From: UBA6019 sp035535055
GTDB taxonomy: Bacteria > Chloroflexota > Dormibacteria > Dormibacterales > Dormibacteraceae
DNA: 64,000 bases
NCBI GenBank assembly: GCA_035535055.1
Contig: DATLQT010000031.1
Location: 1-64,000, forward strand
Direction: 5' to 3'
This document shows, in pieces, positions 7,903 to 15,632 of the stretch. The notes beneath the pieces were generated by a model. It was not told the origin of the DNA and did no database searches. It saw only the letters and a list, made by a program, of their open reading frames with translations. The stretch's first letter is position 1, and each line of letters opens with the position of its first letter. The position numbers and the translations under genes are program-made.

Positions 7903-10097
7903 CAGTGGACGGCGAAGTTGACCGCGTTCTGGCCGATGGTGATCGCGTCCCCGTTCTTCAGCTCGCGCTCCATCACCACCTCGCCGTTGACCAGGGTCCC
8001 GTTGGTCGAGCCGAGGTCCACCACGAAGAACTGGTTGCCGCGGCGTTCGACCCGAGCGTGGTGCCCGGAGGTGGCCGGGTCGCGGAGGACGAGGTCGTTG
8101 TCGGGAGCGCGGCCGATTCGGATGGCGGGGCCGGCGACCTTGAAGCTGTGGCCGCTGTCGGGGCCCGAGGCGATCACCAGCTCGCCTTCCGCGAGGATTG
8201 GCATGGCCTGGGTGCCGGTTCCGGCAACGGGGCCGGTCACCGCCGAGGAGTCGACGAAGATGGTCCGGTCCACGCCGGCATCGGCGATGGGGGCGGCAGA
8301 AGGGGCTTCGGGCGCCGGGGCCTCCGCAGGCGGAGCCCAGGTCGGCATCGACATGGTGCCCTCGGAACGAGCGGCGCCCATCCCCTCGACGCCGGTCGCA
8401 GGAGCCTCGGGCCCCGCAGCAGCGGCTTCGCCCGCCCCGGCGGAGGCGTCCCAGCTCGGTCCGGTGGCGGGAGCCTCGGCCGCGGCAGGTTCCGGCGGGG
8501 CGGGTGCGGCCCACGCGGCGGGTGGCTGCTCGGCCGGGGGAGCTTCCCACGCCGGGGCAACCGGAGCAGACTCGGCCGCCGGCACGGCGTCGCTCGCCGG
8601 TGTCCCGGAGGGCGCATCCCAAGCCGGCGCTGCCGCCGGAGTCTCGGCGGCGGGTGCTTCCCAGGCCGGGGTGGCGGGCGCGTCCGGCTCAGCCCTTGCG
8701 GGGTCGGCCGGCGCGGCAGCCGCCGCGGCCGAGCCGAGCTCTTCAGGCGTCAGGGTGGCCGCGGCCTGGTCCGGCGCTGCCTCGGGCTGCCAGGAGGGCA
8801 TCGCCATGGTGCTACCACCCAGGGCCTGGTCGAGGTTTCCGCTCTCGGTGGAGGGCGCAGCCTCGGAAGCTGGGGACTCCGCGGCTTCGGGCGCCGGAAG
8901 CTCGGCTGCTTCGCCGGCCGGGGCGGCCCCGACGGCGGGCGCCTTCCACGCCGGCGCCGCCGGCGTCTCGGGGCTCGCGGAGGGAGCTTCGACCGTCACC
9001 GGGTCGGTCACCGGAGCCGCCCAGGTCGAGGCGGGGGTTTCGGAGGCAGCCGGCGCGGGAGCTTCCCAGGCCGGGGCGGCGGACTCGGCGGCGGGCGCGG
9101 CCGCCGCGGCGGGCGCCTCCCACGCGGGCGTGCCAGACTCGACCGCGGGTGCAGCCGCCGCCGGCTCGCCCGCAGCCGGGGATTCAGCGACTGGAGCCGG
9201 GGCTTCCCAGGCAGGCGTGGCCGGCTCGACCTCGACCGGGGCAGCGGCTGCGTCGGTGGTGTCGACCACGGGCGCTTCCCAGGTGGGAGCCGCGGACGAG
9301 GCGGCGGCGTCGGTGACGGACGCGGGCGACTCCCACGCGGGAGCCGCAGGGGTGGCCGGCATCTCGGCCGCGGGCGCGGGCGCCTCCCAGGCGGGAGCCG
9401 CAGGGGTGGCCGGCGGCGTCTCGGCCGCGGCCGCGGGCGCCTCCCAGGCGGGAGCCGCAGGGGTGGCCGGCGGCGTCTCGGCCGCCGCCGCGGGCGCCTC
9501 CCAGGCGGGAGCCGCAGGGGTGGCCGGCGGCGTCTCGGCGGCGGCCGCGGGCGCCTCCCAGGCGGGGGCGGCCGAGGCTGGAGGTGCAGCAGGAGCGGCG
9601 GGGGCCTCCCAGGCCGGGGCGGCCGGGGCGGCCGGGGCGGCGGCGGCCGGTGCGGCCCAGGCAGGAGTGGACTCCGCCGGCGGCGCGGCGGCGGGGGGTG
9701 GCGCGGTCGCCGCCTCCCAGGCGGGCGCTGGCGCCGGCGCGGCGTTCGAAGACGCGCTTGGAGCCGGTGTTCCCCAGGCGGGAGGCGGCGTGGCCGGTGT
9801 GGCAATAGGCGGAGCGGCCGGCGCCAGCGGAGACGGCGCCGGCGGAGTGGCCGCAGGCGGGGGGGCCCAGGTCGGAACCGAGCCTCCGGCCGCGGCGGCG
9901 CCGGCCCCGGCGGTGGGACCGGCCATGGGGGGCGGGATGGCGGGCGATCCCGCCGAGACCGGCGCCGCCGGGGGAGCGACCGCGGCGGCCTTGGTCCTTC
10001 GGGCTCGTCCCATCCGCCGCAGCAGCAAGATGCAGCCGACGACGAGTACGAGGAAGAGCAGTACCGCAGCAACCGCTTTGCCAGTCTGTGGATCCAT
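7902..10097 (-). CDS. Membrane-anchored FHA protein with long Pro/Ala/Trp-repeat linker
   Basis: The 731-residue protein has one N-terminal transmembrane helix (residues 8-26, VAAVLLFLVLVVGCILLL) followed by a basic stretch. An approximately 590-residue low-complexity Ala/Pro linker is punctuated by tryptophans in AWEAP-like units. A C-terminal FHA domain carries IRIGRAPDNDLVL, TSGHHARVE and DLGSTNGTLVNG. FHA domains bind phosphothreonine, so the tail likely reads out Ser/Thr kinase signals reversed by the adjoining PP2C enzyme. Three related short motifs (TMAMPSW, TMSMPTW, TQAMPIL) occur in the distal linker. GC skew in this gene creates long spurious frames on the opposite strand. Confidence 0.88.
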   Translation of the reverse strand: MDPQTGKAVAAVLLFLVLVVGCILLLRRMGRARRTKAAAVAPPAAPVSAGSPAIPPPMAGPTAGAGAAAAGGSVPTWAPPPAATPPAPSPLAPAAPPIATPATPPPAWGTPAPSASSNAAPAPAPAWEAATAPPPAAAPPAESTPAWAAPAAAAPAAPAAPAWEAPAAPAAPPASAAPAWEAPAAAAETPPATPAAPAWEAPAAAAETPPATPAAPAWEAPAAAAETPPATPAAPAWEAPAPAAEMPATPAAPAWESPASVTDAAASSAAPTWEAPVVDTTDAAAAPVEVEPATPAWEAPAPVAESPAAGEPAAAAPAVESGTPAWEAPAAAAAPAAESAAPAWEAPAPAASETPASTWAAPVTDPVTVEAPSASPETPAAPAWKAPAVGAAPAGEAAELPAPEAAESPASEAAPSTESGNLDQALGGSTMAMPSWQPEAAPDQAAATLTPEELGSAAAAAAPADPARAEPDAPATPAWEAPAAETPAAAPAWDAPSGTPASDAVPAAESAPVAPAWEAPPAEQPPAAWAAPAPPEPAAAEAPATGPSWDASAGAGEAAAAGPEAPATGVEGMGAARSEGTMSMPTWAPPAEAPAPEAPSAAPIADAGVDRTIFVDSSAVTGPVAGTGTQAMPILAEGELVIASGPDSGHSFKVAGPAIRIGRAPDNDLVLRDPATSGHHARVERRGNQFFVVDLGSTNGTLVNGEVVMERELKNGDAITIGQNAVNFAVH
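9381..9608. repeat. 57-bp tandem repeat encoding a 19-residue Trp unit
   Basis: Near-identical 57-bp units begin at 9381, 9438, 9495 and 9552 (each beginning CGCCTCCCAG on the plus strand). On the minus strand they encode AWEAPAAAAETPPATPAAP three times nearly perfectly, then diverged variants. The period is an exact multiple of three, so copy-number change would preserve the frame of the FHA gene. Confidence 0.85.
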
Positions 10098-10200
10098 TAC
10101 CGGGAGGGCCTCCGTTTGGCTATCTGTATGCGCGCGTCATCGGGGACTGGAGAGCCGTCCCGCGTGCAGAAGTATGGCAGCAGCCATGTGCGAGTCAAGA

Positions 10201-12849
10201 TCAGCCGCGTTTGGGCGATGGCGCGGGCCGCAGCTCTTCAGGCGAGACGAACCCCTGGAGGCGAAGCTTGCCGCTGGCCACGCCGGGCACCGTGAGATCC
10301 ATCTCCAGGACGTGCTGTCCGCCACGCAGCGGGGCGCCGAGGTCGATCAGCAGGCGAACGCGCCTTCCCATCGGCAGCTCCAACCGCTTCGGCATCGGCA
10401 GGATACGCCCGCTGATCTCCGCCAGGAGGTGCTGGCCGTCGACGGGGGCGCCGTCGAGCGAGATCCCGTGCACCTCGGTCAGCGCCGCGGGCCGAGTCTG
10501 GTTGAGCAGCTCGAGGCTCAACCCGCGCGGGTCGCTCCGTAGGCTCTTGCGGTCCACCAGCCGGTCGGCCAGGTAGCCAGGGAGCGGCCTCCGGCGGCGT
10601 GGAGCCGCCGGCTCGGCCGAGACCTCGACCTGCAGCTCGACCGAGTCGACGAGTCGCGAGCCGACCACCAGCTCCCCGCTCAGCAGGTACTCGCCCTCGC
10701 CGGCGACGGCGAGGCTCAGTCGGCCGACTTGGAGCGCCGGCTCGGTCGCCAGCGGCAGCTCGAATTCAGCCGCGCCCGAGTAGGACTTGCGACTCAGGGC
10801 GTCGCGGACGAAGGCGATTCCGGTCCGCTCCGGCGCCCGCCGCCGATGGAGGCTCCAGCGCACTCGGGCGGTGCCGCTGGCGTCAAAATCGTCGTTGACC
10901 ACCACCAGGCGGGCCTCGACCGGCGCGCCATCCCGGTAGCGGAGCGCACCCGAGACCGCTTGGAACCCGATCGGTTCGATGATCAGGCGCGTCGGCGCCA
11001 TCGCCTCGCGGAGGGCCTGGAGCCCCGCCTTGGGGACCCGGGCGTAGTCCACGACGCCGAACCCTATGGCCGGGAAGGGATCCACCAACTGGTACGCGAA
11101 GGCGCCCCAGCAGGGCTCGAACTTCCGCATCCGGAACTGGTCGGTGGCGTAGCGAAGCAGCCACGCCTGGTAGGCCTGGCCGGCCTCAACGAAAGCGGCT
11201 AATGACTCGTGGTCGGAGGGCAGGCCGGCCCCGCTCTCGGTCCAGGCGAAGGGCTGGAACCCGGCGTAGAGCCAGGCGGGGTCGTCGTCCGCGACCGGCC
11301 AGGCATGGCCGAGGTCCTCCCAGACCGGCGAGTCGAGCGAGGGCGCCGCCTGGGCGCCGTACTCGGAGACGACGCGGGGCTCAAGGTCGGCGATCTCGGA
11401 CCAGGGCCCGCCACCCCAGCCGGCGCGAATCATGCTGTCGAGATCGCCGGAGCCGGCCAAGGCAGGGCGGCTCGGGTCCAGCTTCTCGAAGAGGGCGCTC
11501 GCCTCCTGGTCGATGGAGTAGTTCTGCCGCACCGAATGGACGTCGGCCAAAGACGCGTTGCCGGCGATCCATGGAGGGTCGTCGTGGGCGGTCCAAAGCG
11601 CGATCGAGGGCCGGTTACGCAGCAGCTCGACCATCTCCGGCACCTGCTCGCGGACCGCCGCCTCGAAGAAGCGGCCCTCCTCGGGAGTCGCGTGGTAGGC
11701 GTACGCCCCGGTCAGCGGAAAGTCCGCGAAGACCAGGATCCCGGCCCGATCGGCCAGGCGGTAGAACTCCTCCGGCAGCACGTGGCCGTGGACGCGGAGC
11801 GCGTCGAGGTTGGTCTCCCGCGCCAGCTGCAGGTCGTCCCGGAAGCGATCCGCAGTCAGGCGATCGAGACGGAGGTCCGGCTGGTAGTTGGCCCCCCGCA
11901 GGAAGAACGGCGAGCCGTTGACGCGGACCTCCCAGCCCTCCGGCCGGGGGCGGACCTGGAGGTCAGGGAAGCCGAAGTCCTCCTCGACCCTGACCGACTC
12001 ACGGCCGCTCACGGTGACCGTCGCCGCCGCCTGGTAGAGGTTCGGTTCGCCGAGCCGCCAGGGAGACCAGCGGCGCGGTTGCGGCATCGTCAGAGAGAAG
12101 GGCACGGTGAGCTCCAGCCCACCCGGTATCCGGTACTCGCGCACGACCCGGAGCGGGCGGCCGCCAAAGCCCTGGAGCTCAAACGCGATCTCGCCCGCCA
12201 TGTCGCGGCCGTCCAGGTTGCGGAGCCGGGCCTCGGCCTCCACGACTCCCACATCGCCGGCCTCCAGCCGCGGCCGGAGCCGCAGCCAGTCGAGCGCGAC
12301 CGGTCCCAGGTACTCAAGCTCGACGCCGCGCCAAAGGCCGACCGGCACCTCCCACCGGTAGGGATCGGGAAGGCTGAAATAGGCGCTCGGCGGGTAGGGG
12401 CGGCTGTCTCCGTCGTTGAAGATGCCCATCACGTGCTTCTTGCGGGCAAGGTCGGTCTCGATCGGAGACTCGCAGCAGATGACGAGCAGGTTGTCGGCGG
12501 CCAGGTAGGAGGTTATGTCGAAGCCGAAGGGCGCGAAGTAGCCGTAGTGAGACCCAAGCAGACGGCCGTTGAGCCAGACGTTGGCCGCCAGGAAGGCACC
12601 GCCGATGCGCAGCATGACCCGGCCCGAGTGGTCGGGGCGGGCGAACTTGCAGCGGTACCAGAGCGAGCTCCTGCCCTCAACCGCCAACCGCTGGCCGGGG
12701 ACCTCGGCGGGCTCCCACCCCCTGCCCCTGCCGGCCGGCAGGCCCTCTGCCTCACCCTCGCCGAGGGGCAGCCAGAGCGACTCGAACCCTTCGAGTCGCC
12801 GGATGCCTCCCGAACCCTGCCGCAGCGGCAATGAGAGACAGTCGTTCAC
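10201..12849 (-). CDS. Glycoside hydrolase family 2 protein
   Basis: An 882-residue GH2-type enzyme. The N-terminal jelly-roll sugar-binding domain contains VWLNGRLLGSHYGYFAPFGFD, an Ig-like domain follows, then the TIM barrel with GANYQPD and LDALRVHGHVLPEEFY. The nucleophile motif appears as VSEYGAQA (about residue 495). The acid/base site, normally N-E after the IALW strand, reads WTAHDDPPW (about residue 420), an unusual replacement. Location after galT and galK suggests beta-galactosidase-like release of galactose; mannosidase-type activity is an alternative. The GTG at 12849 is chosen because it overlaps the stop of a small coupling frame; an ATG at 12954 would add Arg-rich unrelated residues. 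Confidence 0.82.
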   Translation of the reverse strand: MNDCLSLPLRQGSGGIRRLEGFESLWLPLGEGEAEGLPAGRGRGWEPAEVPGQRLAVEGRSSLWYRCKFARPDHSGRVMLRIGGAFLAANVWLNGRLLGSHYGYFAPFGFDITSYLAADNLLVICCESPIETDLARKKHVMGIFNDGDSRPYPPSAYFSLPDPYRWEVPVGLWRGVELEYLGPVALDWLRLRPRLEAGDVGVVEAEARLRNLDGRDMAGEIAFELQGFGGRPLRVVREYRIPGGLELTVPFSLTMPQPRRWSPWRLGEPNLYQAAATVTVSGRESVRVEEDFGFPDLQVRPRPEGWEVRVNGSPFFLRGANYQPDLRLDRLTADRFRDDLQLARETNLDALRVHGHVLPEEFYRLADRAGILVFADFPLTGAYAYHATPEEGRFFEAAVREQVPEMVELLRNRPSIALWTAHDDPPWIAGNASLADVHSVRQNYSIDQEASALFEKLDPSRPALAGSGDLDSMIRAGWGGGPWSEIADLEPRVVSEYGAQAAPSLDSPVWEDLGHAWPVADDDPAWLYAGFQPFAWTESGAGLPSDHESLAAFVEAGQAYQAWLLRYATDQFRMRKFEPCWGAFAYQLVDPFPAIGFGVVDYARVPKAGLQALREAMAPTRLIIEPIGFQAVSGALRYRDGAPVEARLVVVNDDFDASGTARVRWSLHRRRAPERTGIAFVRDALSRKSYSGAAEFELPLATEPALQVGRLSLAVAGEGEYLLSGELVVGSRLVDSVELQVEVSAEPAAPRRRRPLPGYLADRLVDRKSLRSDPRGLSLELLNQTRPAALTEVHGISLDGAPVDGQHLLAEISGRILPMPKRLELPMGRRVRLLIDLGAPLRGGQHVLEMDLTVPGVASGKLRLQGFVSPEELRPAPSPKRG

Positions 12850-12938
12850 CGACCGCCGACCTCGCACCAGAAGCCGCCCGCCGCAGGGCGGCCCCGGCGC
12901 CAAGTGGCACCGACCCCGGCAGGTTCGCGCTCTGTCAT
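12846..12938 (-). CDS. 30-residue coupling ORF between galK and GH2
   Basis: A tiny frame starts at an ATG overlapping the galK stop (ATGA, 12938-12935) and ends in a TGA overlapping the GH2 GTG start (GTGA, 12849-12846). It encodes 30 residues rich in Gly, Arg and Trp with no recognisable family. Its likely role is to carry ribosomes from galK into the GH2 gene. A frameshift in the GH2 N-terminus is the alternative explanation. Confidence 0.35.
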   Translation of the reverse strand: MTEREPAGVGATWRRGRPAAGGFWCEVGGR

Positions 12939-13873
12939 CCGACGAATGCCCCATCCGCGGTGGCGCAGACGACGCTGGGAGCGCCGATCCCGGCGGCGAA
13001 CGCTTCCTCGGCGCCCCGCTCGACGAGGGCCAGGATGCTGCCGCCGAAGCCGGCCCCCATGATCCTGGCCCCGAGGCAGCCGGGGATGCTCCACGCCCGC
13101 TCCACGATGGCGTCCACCGCCGGCGTCGAGACCTCGAGATCGTCGCGGAGGCTACGGTGCGACTCCTTCAGCAGCTCGCCGCAGCGGGAGTCGTCACCGT
13201 GCTCCAGGGCCGCCGTGAACTCGCCGACCCGCGCGATCTCGGAGTCGACGTGGCGCCGGCGCTTCGGCATCCCCGACTCGGCCTCGCGGCGACGCTGGTT
13301 GTAAGGCGTGTCGGCGAGGTTGCGGCGCACGCCGGAATCGACCACCACGATCAGCATGGTGGCTGGAAAGGGAATGTACCGGTGGTCGAGGGTGGCGCAG
13401 TCGAGGAGGATCGCGTGGCCGCGCCGGCCGAGCGCGGAGGCGAACTGGTCCATCACGCCGACCATCACCCCGGTCGCCTTCTGCTCGGCGCGCTGACAGA
13501 GCTGCGCCGCCTGCCTTCCATCCAGCTCGGGCTCCAGCCCGGCGGCGGCGGCGACAAGCAGCGCCGCCGAAGAGCTCATCCCGAAACCGGCCGGCACTGT
13601 CTCCGACACCGCCACCCGCTGCGGCCCGGCACCGAGCTCGGCGGCCACCGCCTTGAGATAGGCCTCTCCGCCCGCAACCTCGCTGCTCACCTCCCACGAG
13701 CGCGCGGGCGCTCCGGCCAGCCAGACATAGCGGTCGACCGCGGCGGGCAGCACCTTCCCGCCCAGGTAGTCGACGTGCTCGCCGATCAAATTCACGCGAC
13801 CCGGCGCCCGGCTCCGCCAGCGCGGCACTCCGCCGAAGGCGGACTCGAACCGGGAGTCGGCTTCAGGCCTCAC
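12935..13873 (-). CDS. galK: Galactokinase
   Basis: A 312-residue GHMP kinase that phosphorylates galactose to galactose-1-phosphate. The galactokinase signature PGRVNLIGEHVDY lies at residues 24-36, the ATP-binding GFGMSSSAALL follows near residue 115, and the third GHMP motif GARIMGAGFGGSI is near the C-terminus. It is shorter than E. coli GalK (382 residues) but has all three motifs. The GTG at 13873 overlaps the end of galT by 11 bases and gives the usual short lead before the signature; an ATG at 13927 would overlap galT more. Confidence 0.88.
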   Translation of the reverse strand: MRPEADSRFESAFGGVPRWRSRAPGRVNLIGEHVDYLGGKVLPAAVDRYVWLAGAPARSWEVSSEVAGGEAYLKAVAAELGAGPQRVAVSETVPAGFGMSSSAALLVAAAAGLEPELDGRQAAQLCQRAEQKATGVMVGVMDQFASALGRRGHAILLDCATLDHRYIPFPATMLIVVVDSGVRRNLADTPYNQRRREAESGMPKRRRHVDSEIARVGEFTAALEHGDDSRCGELLKESHRSLRDDLEVSTPAVDAIVERAWSIPGCLGARIMGAGFGGSILALVERGAEEAFAAGIGAPSVVCATADGAFVG

Positions 13874-14771
13874 GCAGACGCTTGGCGGTGTCCTCGGCGC
13901 GCGCGTCGAGGATGAAGGCGCCGGCACCGAGCTCGGAGCCGGCCAGCATCTTGAGCTTGTCGGCGGTCCGGTTGGGCGGATAGAACTCGAGGTGGAAGTG
14001 GTAGTGGCCGCCCGCGTCGCCGGGAGGCCGCTGATGCATCGCCATCACGTAAGCGAGCGGCCGGGAGAAGAGACGGTCGTACTTTTGGAGCAGCACCTTC
14101 AAGATGTGGGCGAAAGCGTCGGCTTGACCCGCGCTCAGCTCGGTGAGGTCGCCCACGTGCTCCCGCGGCGCCAGGTGCACCTCGTACGGCCAGCGGGCGA
14201 ACTCGGGCACGAAGGCCAGCCAGCGGTCGTTCTCGGCCACCGTTCGCTCACCCTGCCACTCACCCTCCAGGATCTCGCAGTAGAGGCAGGCGCCGGTCTC
14301 CTCGAAGTGCTCGGTGCTGGCCTCCATCTCGCGCTGCACCACCGGCGGCACGAAGGGATAGGCGTAGATCTGCCCGTGGGGATGGGAGAGCGTCACCCCG
14401 ATCTCCTCGCCGCGGTTCTCGAAGATGAAGACGTACTTCACCTCGGCCAGGAGGCTCAGCTCGCGGTAACGGTCCTGCCAGACCTCCACCAGGTCGCGGA
14501 TGTGCGCGACGCTCTGCGCGCCCAAAGAGGAGTCGTGCTGGGACGTGTAGCAGACGACCTCGCAGCGACCCTGGCGCTCGTCGTAGCTCGGGAAGCGGTT
14601 CTCGAAGACGGCGATGTGGTAGTCGGGCTCGGGGATCTCGGTCTCCGGCATCCCGGGACGGGTCGGGCAGAGCGGGCAGTGGGCGAGGTCGGGATGATAG
14701 GTCCGGTCCTGGCGGGCCGGCGCCACCGTCACCCACTCGCGCAGCAGCGGGTGCCAGCGGAGCTCGCTCAC
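13863..14771 (-). CDS. galT: Galactose-1-phosphate uridylyltransferase
   Basis: A 302-residue GalT of the HIT superfamily, which transfers UMP from UDP-glucose to galactose-1-phosphate. The active-site motif SHPHGQ (His130, His132, Gln134) supplies the nucleophilic histidine. HCPLC (residues 31-35) matches the structural-metal cysteines, and HYHFHLEFYPP is the second conserved His cluster. The GTG start at 14771 overlaps the TGA of a short upstream frame. It is the first recognisable gene of the galT-galK-GH2 operon; no galE is in the window. Confidence 0.92.
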   Translation of the reverse strand: MSELRWHPLLREWVTVAPARQDRTYHPDLAHCPLCPTRPGMPETEIPEPDYHIAVFENRFPSYDERQGRCEVVCYTSQHDSSLGAQSVAHIRDLVEVWQDRYRELSLLAEVKYVFIFENRGEEIGVTLSHPHGQIYAYPFVPPVVQREMEASTEHFEETGACLYCEILEGEWQGERTVAENDRWLAFVPEFARWPYEVHLAPREHVGDLTELSAGQADAFAHILKVLLQKYDRLFSRPLAYVMAMHQRPPGDAGGHYHFHLEFYPPNRTADKLKMLAGSELGAGAFILDARAEDTAKRLREA

Positions 14772-14848
14772 GGCTTCTTGGAGTAAAGCAGCAGGTAGCG
14801 CCCGTCCGCCTTCTTCAGCAGCCTTCGGACCAGCCTCAACAACGCCAA
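14768..14848 (-). CDS. 26-residue ORF coupled to galT
   Basis: A short frame with a possible TTG start near 14848 encodes a basic peptide ending GRYLLLYSKKP; its TGA (14770-14768) overlaps the galT GTG start. The frame stays open upstream to 15046, across a promoter and terminator on the other strand, so the longer form is unlikely. Function is unknown; a leader or coupling peptide is possible. Confidence 0.25.
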   Translation of the reverse strand: MALLRLVRRLLKKADGRYLLLYSKKP

Positions 14849-14901
14849 TTTCGATCTCGAAAGGCCGGCGGGCGGGGCCGGGAAGGCATCGGGGGCGAGT
14901 G

Positions 14902-14907
14902 TATACT
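14902..14907 (+). promoter_or_regulatory. Putative -10 element TATACT
   Basis: TATACT stands in GC-rich surroundings 7 bases upstream of the expected start of a short structured transcript that ends in a strong terminator at 15095-15126. No clear -35 element is seen. The same TATACT precedes the phoR-like gene at 49742-49747. Confidence 0.5.
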
Positions 14908-14947
14908 CAGCCCGAAGTTCACTGCCTTGAAAGGCAAAGGAGGTGAG

Positions 14948-15025
14948 GTGTTGTTGGATCACAGTAGTCGTGGAGCCAACCGCCTCGTTTGCCCGCCGGG
15001 AGTGTTTGAGGGGACTGTCCTCTAG
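14948..15025 (+). CDS. Candidate 25-residue leader peptide
   Basis: GTG at 14948 (or TTG at 14951) lies 4-7 bases after the AGGAGG of a perfect Shine-Dalgarno. The frame begins LLDHSSRGANRLVCPP and stops at TAG 15023-15025. The strength of the ribosome-binding site is the main argument for translation; no homologue is recognised. Confidence 0.35.
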   Translation: MLLDHSSRGANRLVCPPGVFEGTVL

Positions 15026-15094
15026 CAAACGCAACCGACATTCCAACTCTGACTCCCGGAGTCGGAGGCGGAAAGCTCCGCGAGCAGCGTGGGA

Positions 15095-15126
15095 GAGGCC
15101 GGCCGGGTTAACAACCCGCCGGCCTC
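15095..15126 (+). terminator. Rho-independent-type hairpin
   Basis: GAGGCCGG (15095-15102) pairs with CCGGCCTC (15119-15126), and CGGGTT pairs with AACCCG inside it, with one bulged C and a 3-base loop. TTCATTCT follows. It separates the small structured transcript from the thioesterase gene 31 bases downstream. Confidence 0.75.
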
Positions 15127-15157
15127 TTCATTCTCTCCGGCTAACCTCAGCCTTCAG

Positions 15158-15607
15158 ATGAGCGAAAACTTCCTGGAAATGATCAACTCGGCGCCGAACG
15201 GTTGGGTGAAGGAGATGGGCCTCCACCTCACCGAAGCGACCCCCGACCGCGTGGTCGCCACCATCGAGATCTCCGAACGGCACCACCAGGGCTACGGAAT
15301 CGTCCACGGCGGCGTCTACTGCGGCATCATCGAGACGCTCGCTTCTGTTGGCGCCCACCTCTTCGCCTCCCGCGAGGGTCGCGCCGTGGCCGGCCTCGAG
15401 AACCACACCAGCTTCGTTCGCGCCATCCGCGGCGGGCGGTTGACGGCGACCGCGACGCCGATCACCCGCGGCCGCCGGAGCCACCTCTGGCAGTGCGACA
15501 TCGTCGACGAGGAGGGCCGGATGATCGCCACCGGCCGGGTCCGCCTACACAGCTTCGAGCCGGGAGAGGAGATCGCCGGGCAGAGGCCGCGGATGGAGCG
15601 GGGCTAG
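15158..15607 (+). CDS. PaaI-family hotdog-fold thioesterase
   Basis: A 149-residue hotdog thioesterase. The characteristic GYGIVHGGVYCGIIETLASVGA segment (about residues 46-67) gives the HGG active-site loop and central helix with the catalytic acidic residue, followed by ENHTSFVRAIRGGRLTA. Relatives hydrolyse aryl- or menaquinone-pathway CoA thioesters. The ATG at 15158 is preferred over a GTG further upstream, which lies inside the terminator. It stands alone, convergent with the spermidine synthase-like gene. Confidence 0.85.
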   Translation: MSENFLEMINSAPNGWVKEMGLHLTEATPDRVVATIEISERHHQGYGIVHGGVYCGIIETLASVGAHLFASREGRAVAGLENHTSFVRAIRGGRLTATATPITRGRRSHLWQCDIVDEEGRMIATGRVRLHSFEPGEEIAGQRPRMERG

Positions 15608-15632
15608 CCTTTCCTCCCGCGCCCGCGGCGGC

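Larger units (their letters stand above)
14914..15126 (+). ncRNA. Candidate structured small RNA or leader-peptide transcript
   Basis: Between a TATACT box and a terminator lies a roughly 210-base unit with several hairpins: TGCCT/AGGCA (14923-14936), GTTTG/CAAAC enclosing GGGGAC/GTCCTC (about 15008-15034), GACTCC/GGAGTC (about 15051-15063) and GCGGA/TCCGC (about 15068-15081). A perfect 11-base Shine-Dalgarno AAAGGAGGTGA sits at 14936-14946, followed by GTG (14948) and TTG (14951) codons of a 25-codon frame ending in TAG at 15025. A longer GTG frame from 14943 has a faint bS21-like N-terminus (TVVVEP) but does not align convincingly. Whether the product is RNA or peptide cannot be decided here. 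Confidence 0.45.

Noticed and set aside
9381..9608. CRISPR-like repeat array
   Set aside because: The repeats are tandem with no spacers, have a 57-bp period and are in frame within a coding region.
7390..10542. Very long plus-strand frames (over 1000 and about 800 codons) opposite the PP2C and FHA genes
   Set aside because: They are made of Gly/Ala/Arg-rich low-complexity sequence created by the GC-biased repeats of the FHA gene; the minus strand has real domains.
14768..15046. 92-codon minus-strand frame upstream of galT
   Set aside because: It spans the promoter and hairpins of the plus-strand transcript; only the last 26 codons, coupled to galT, are kept as a weak candidate.
14943..15161. 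Possible bS21 (rpsU) gene in the structured transcript
   Set aside because: Only the first few residues (TVVVEP) resemble bS21; the rest does not align and the start overlaps the Shine-Dalgarno.
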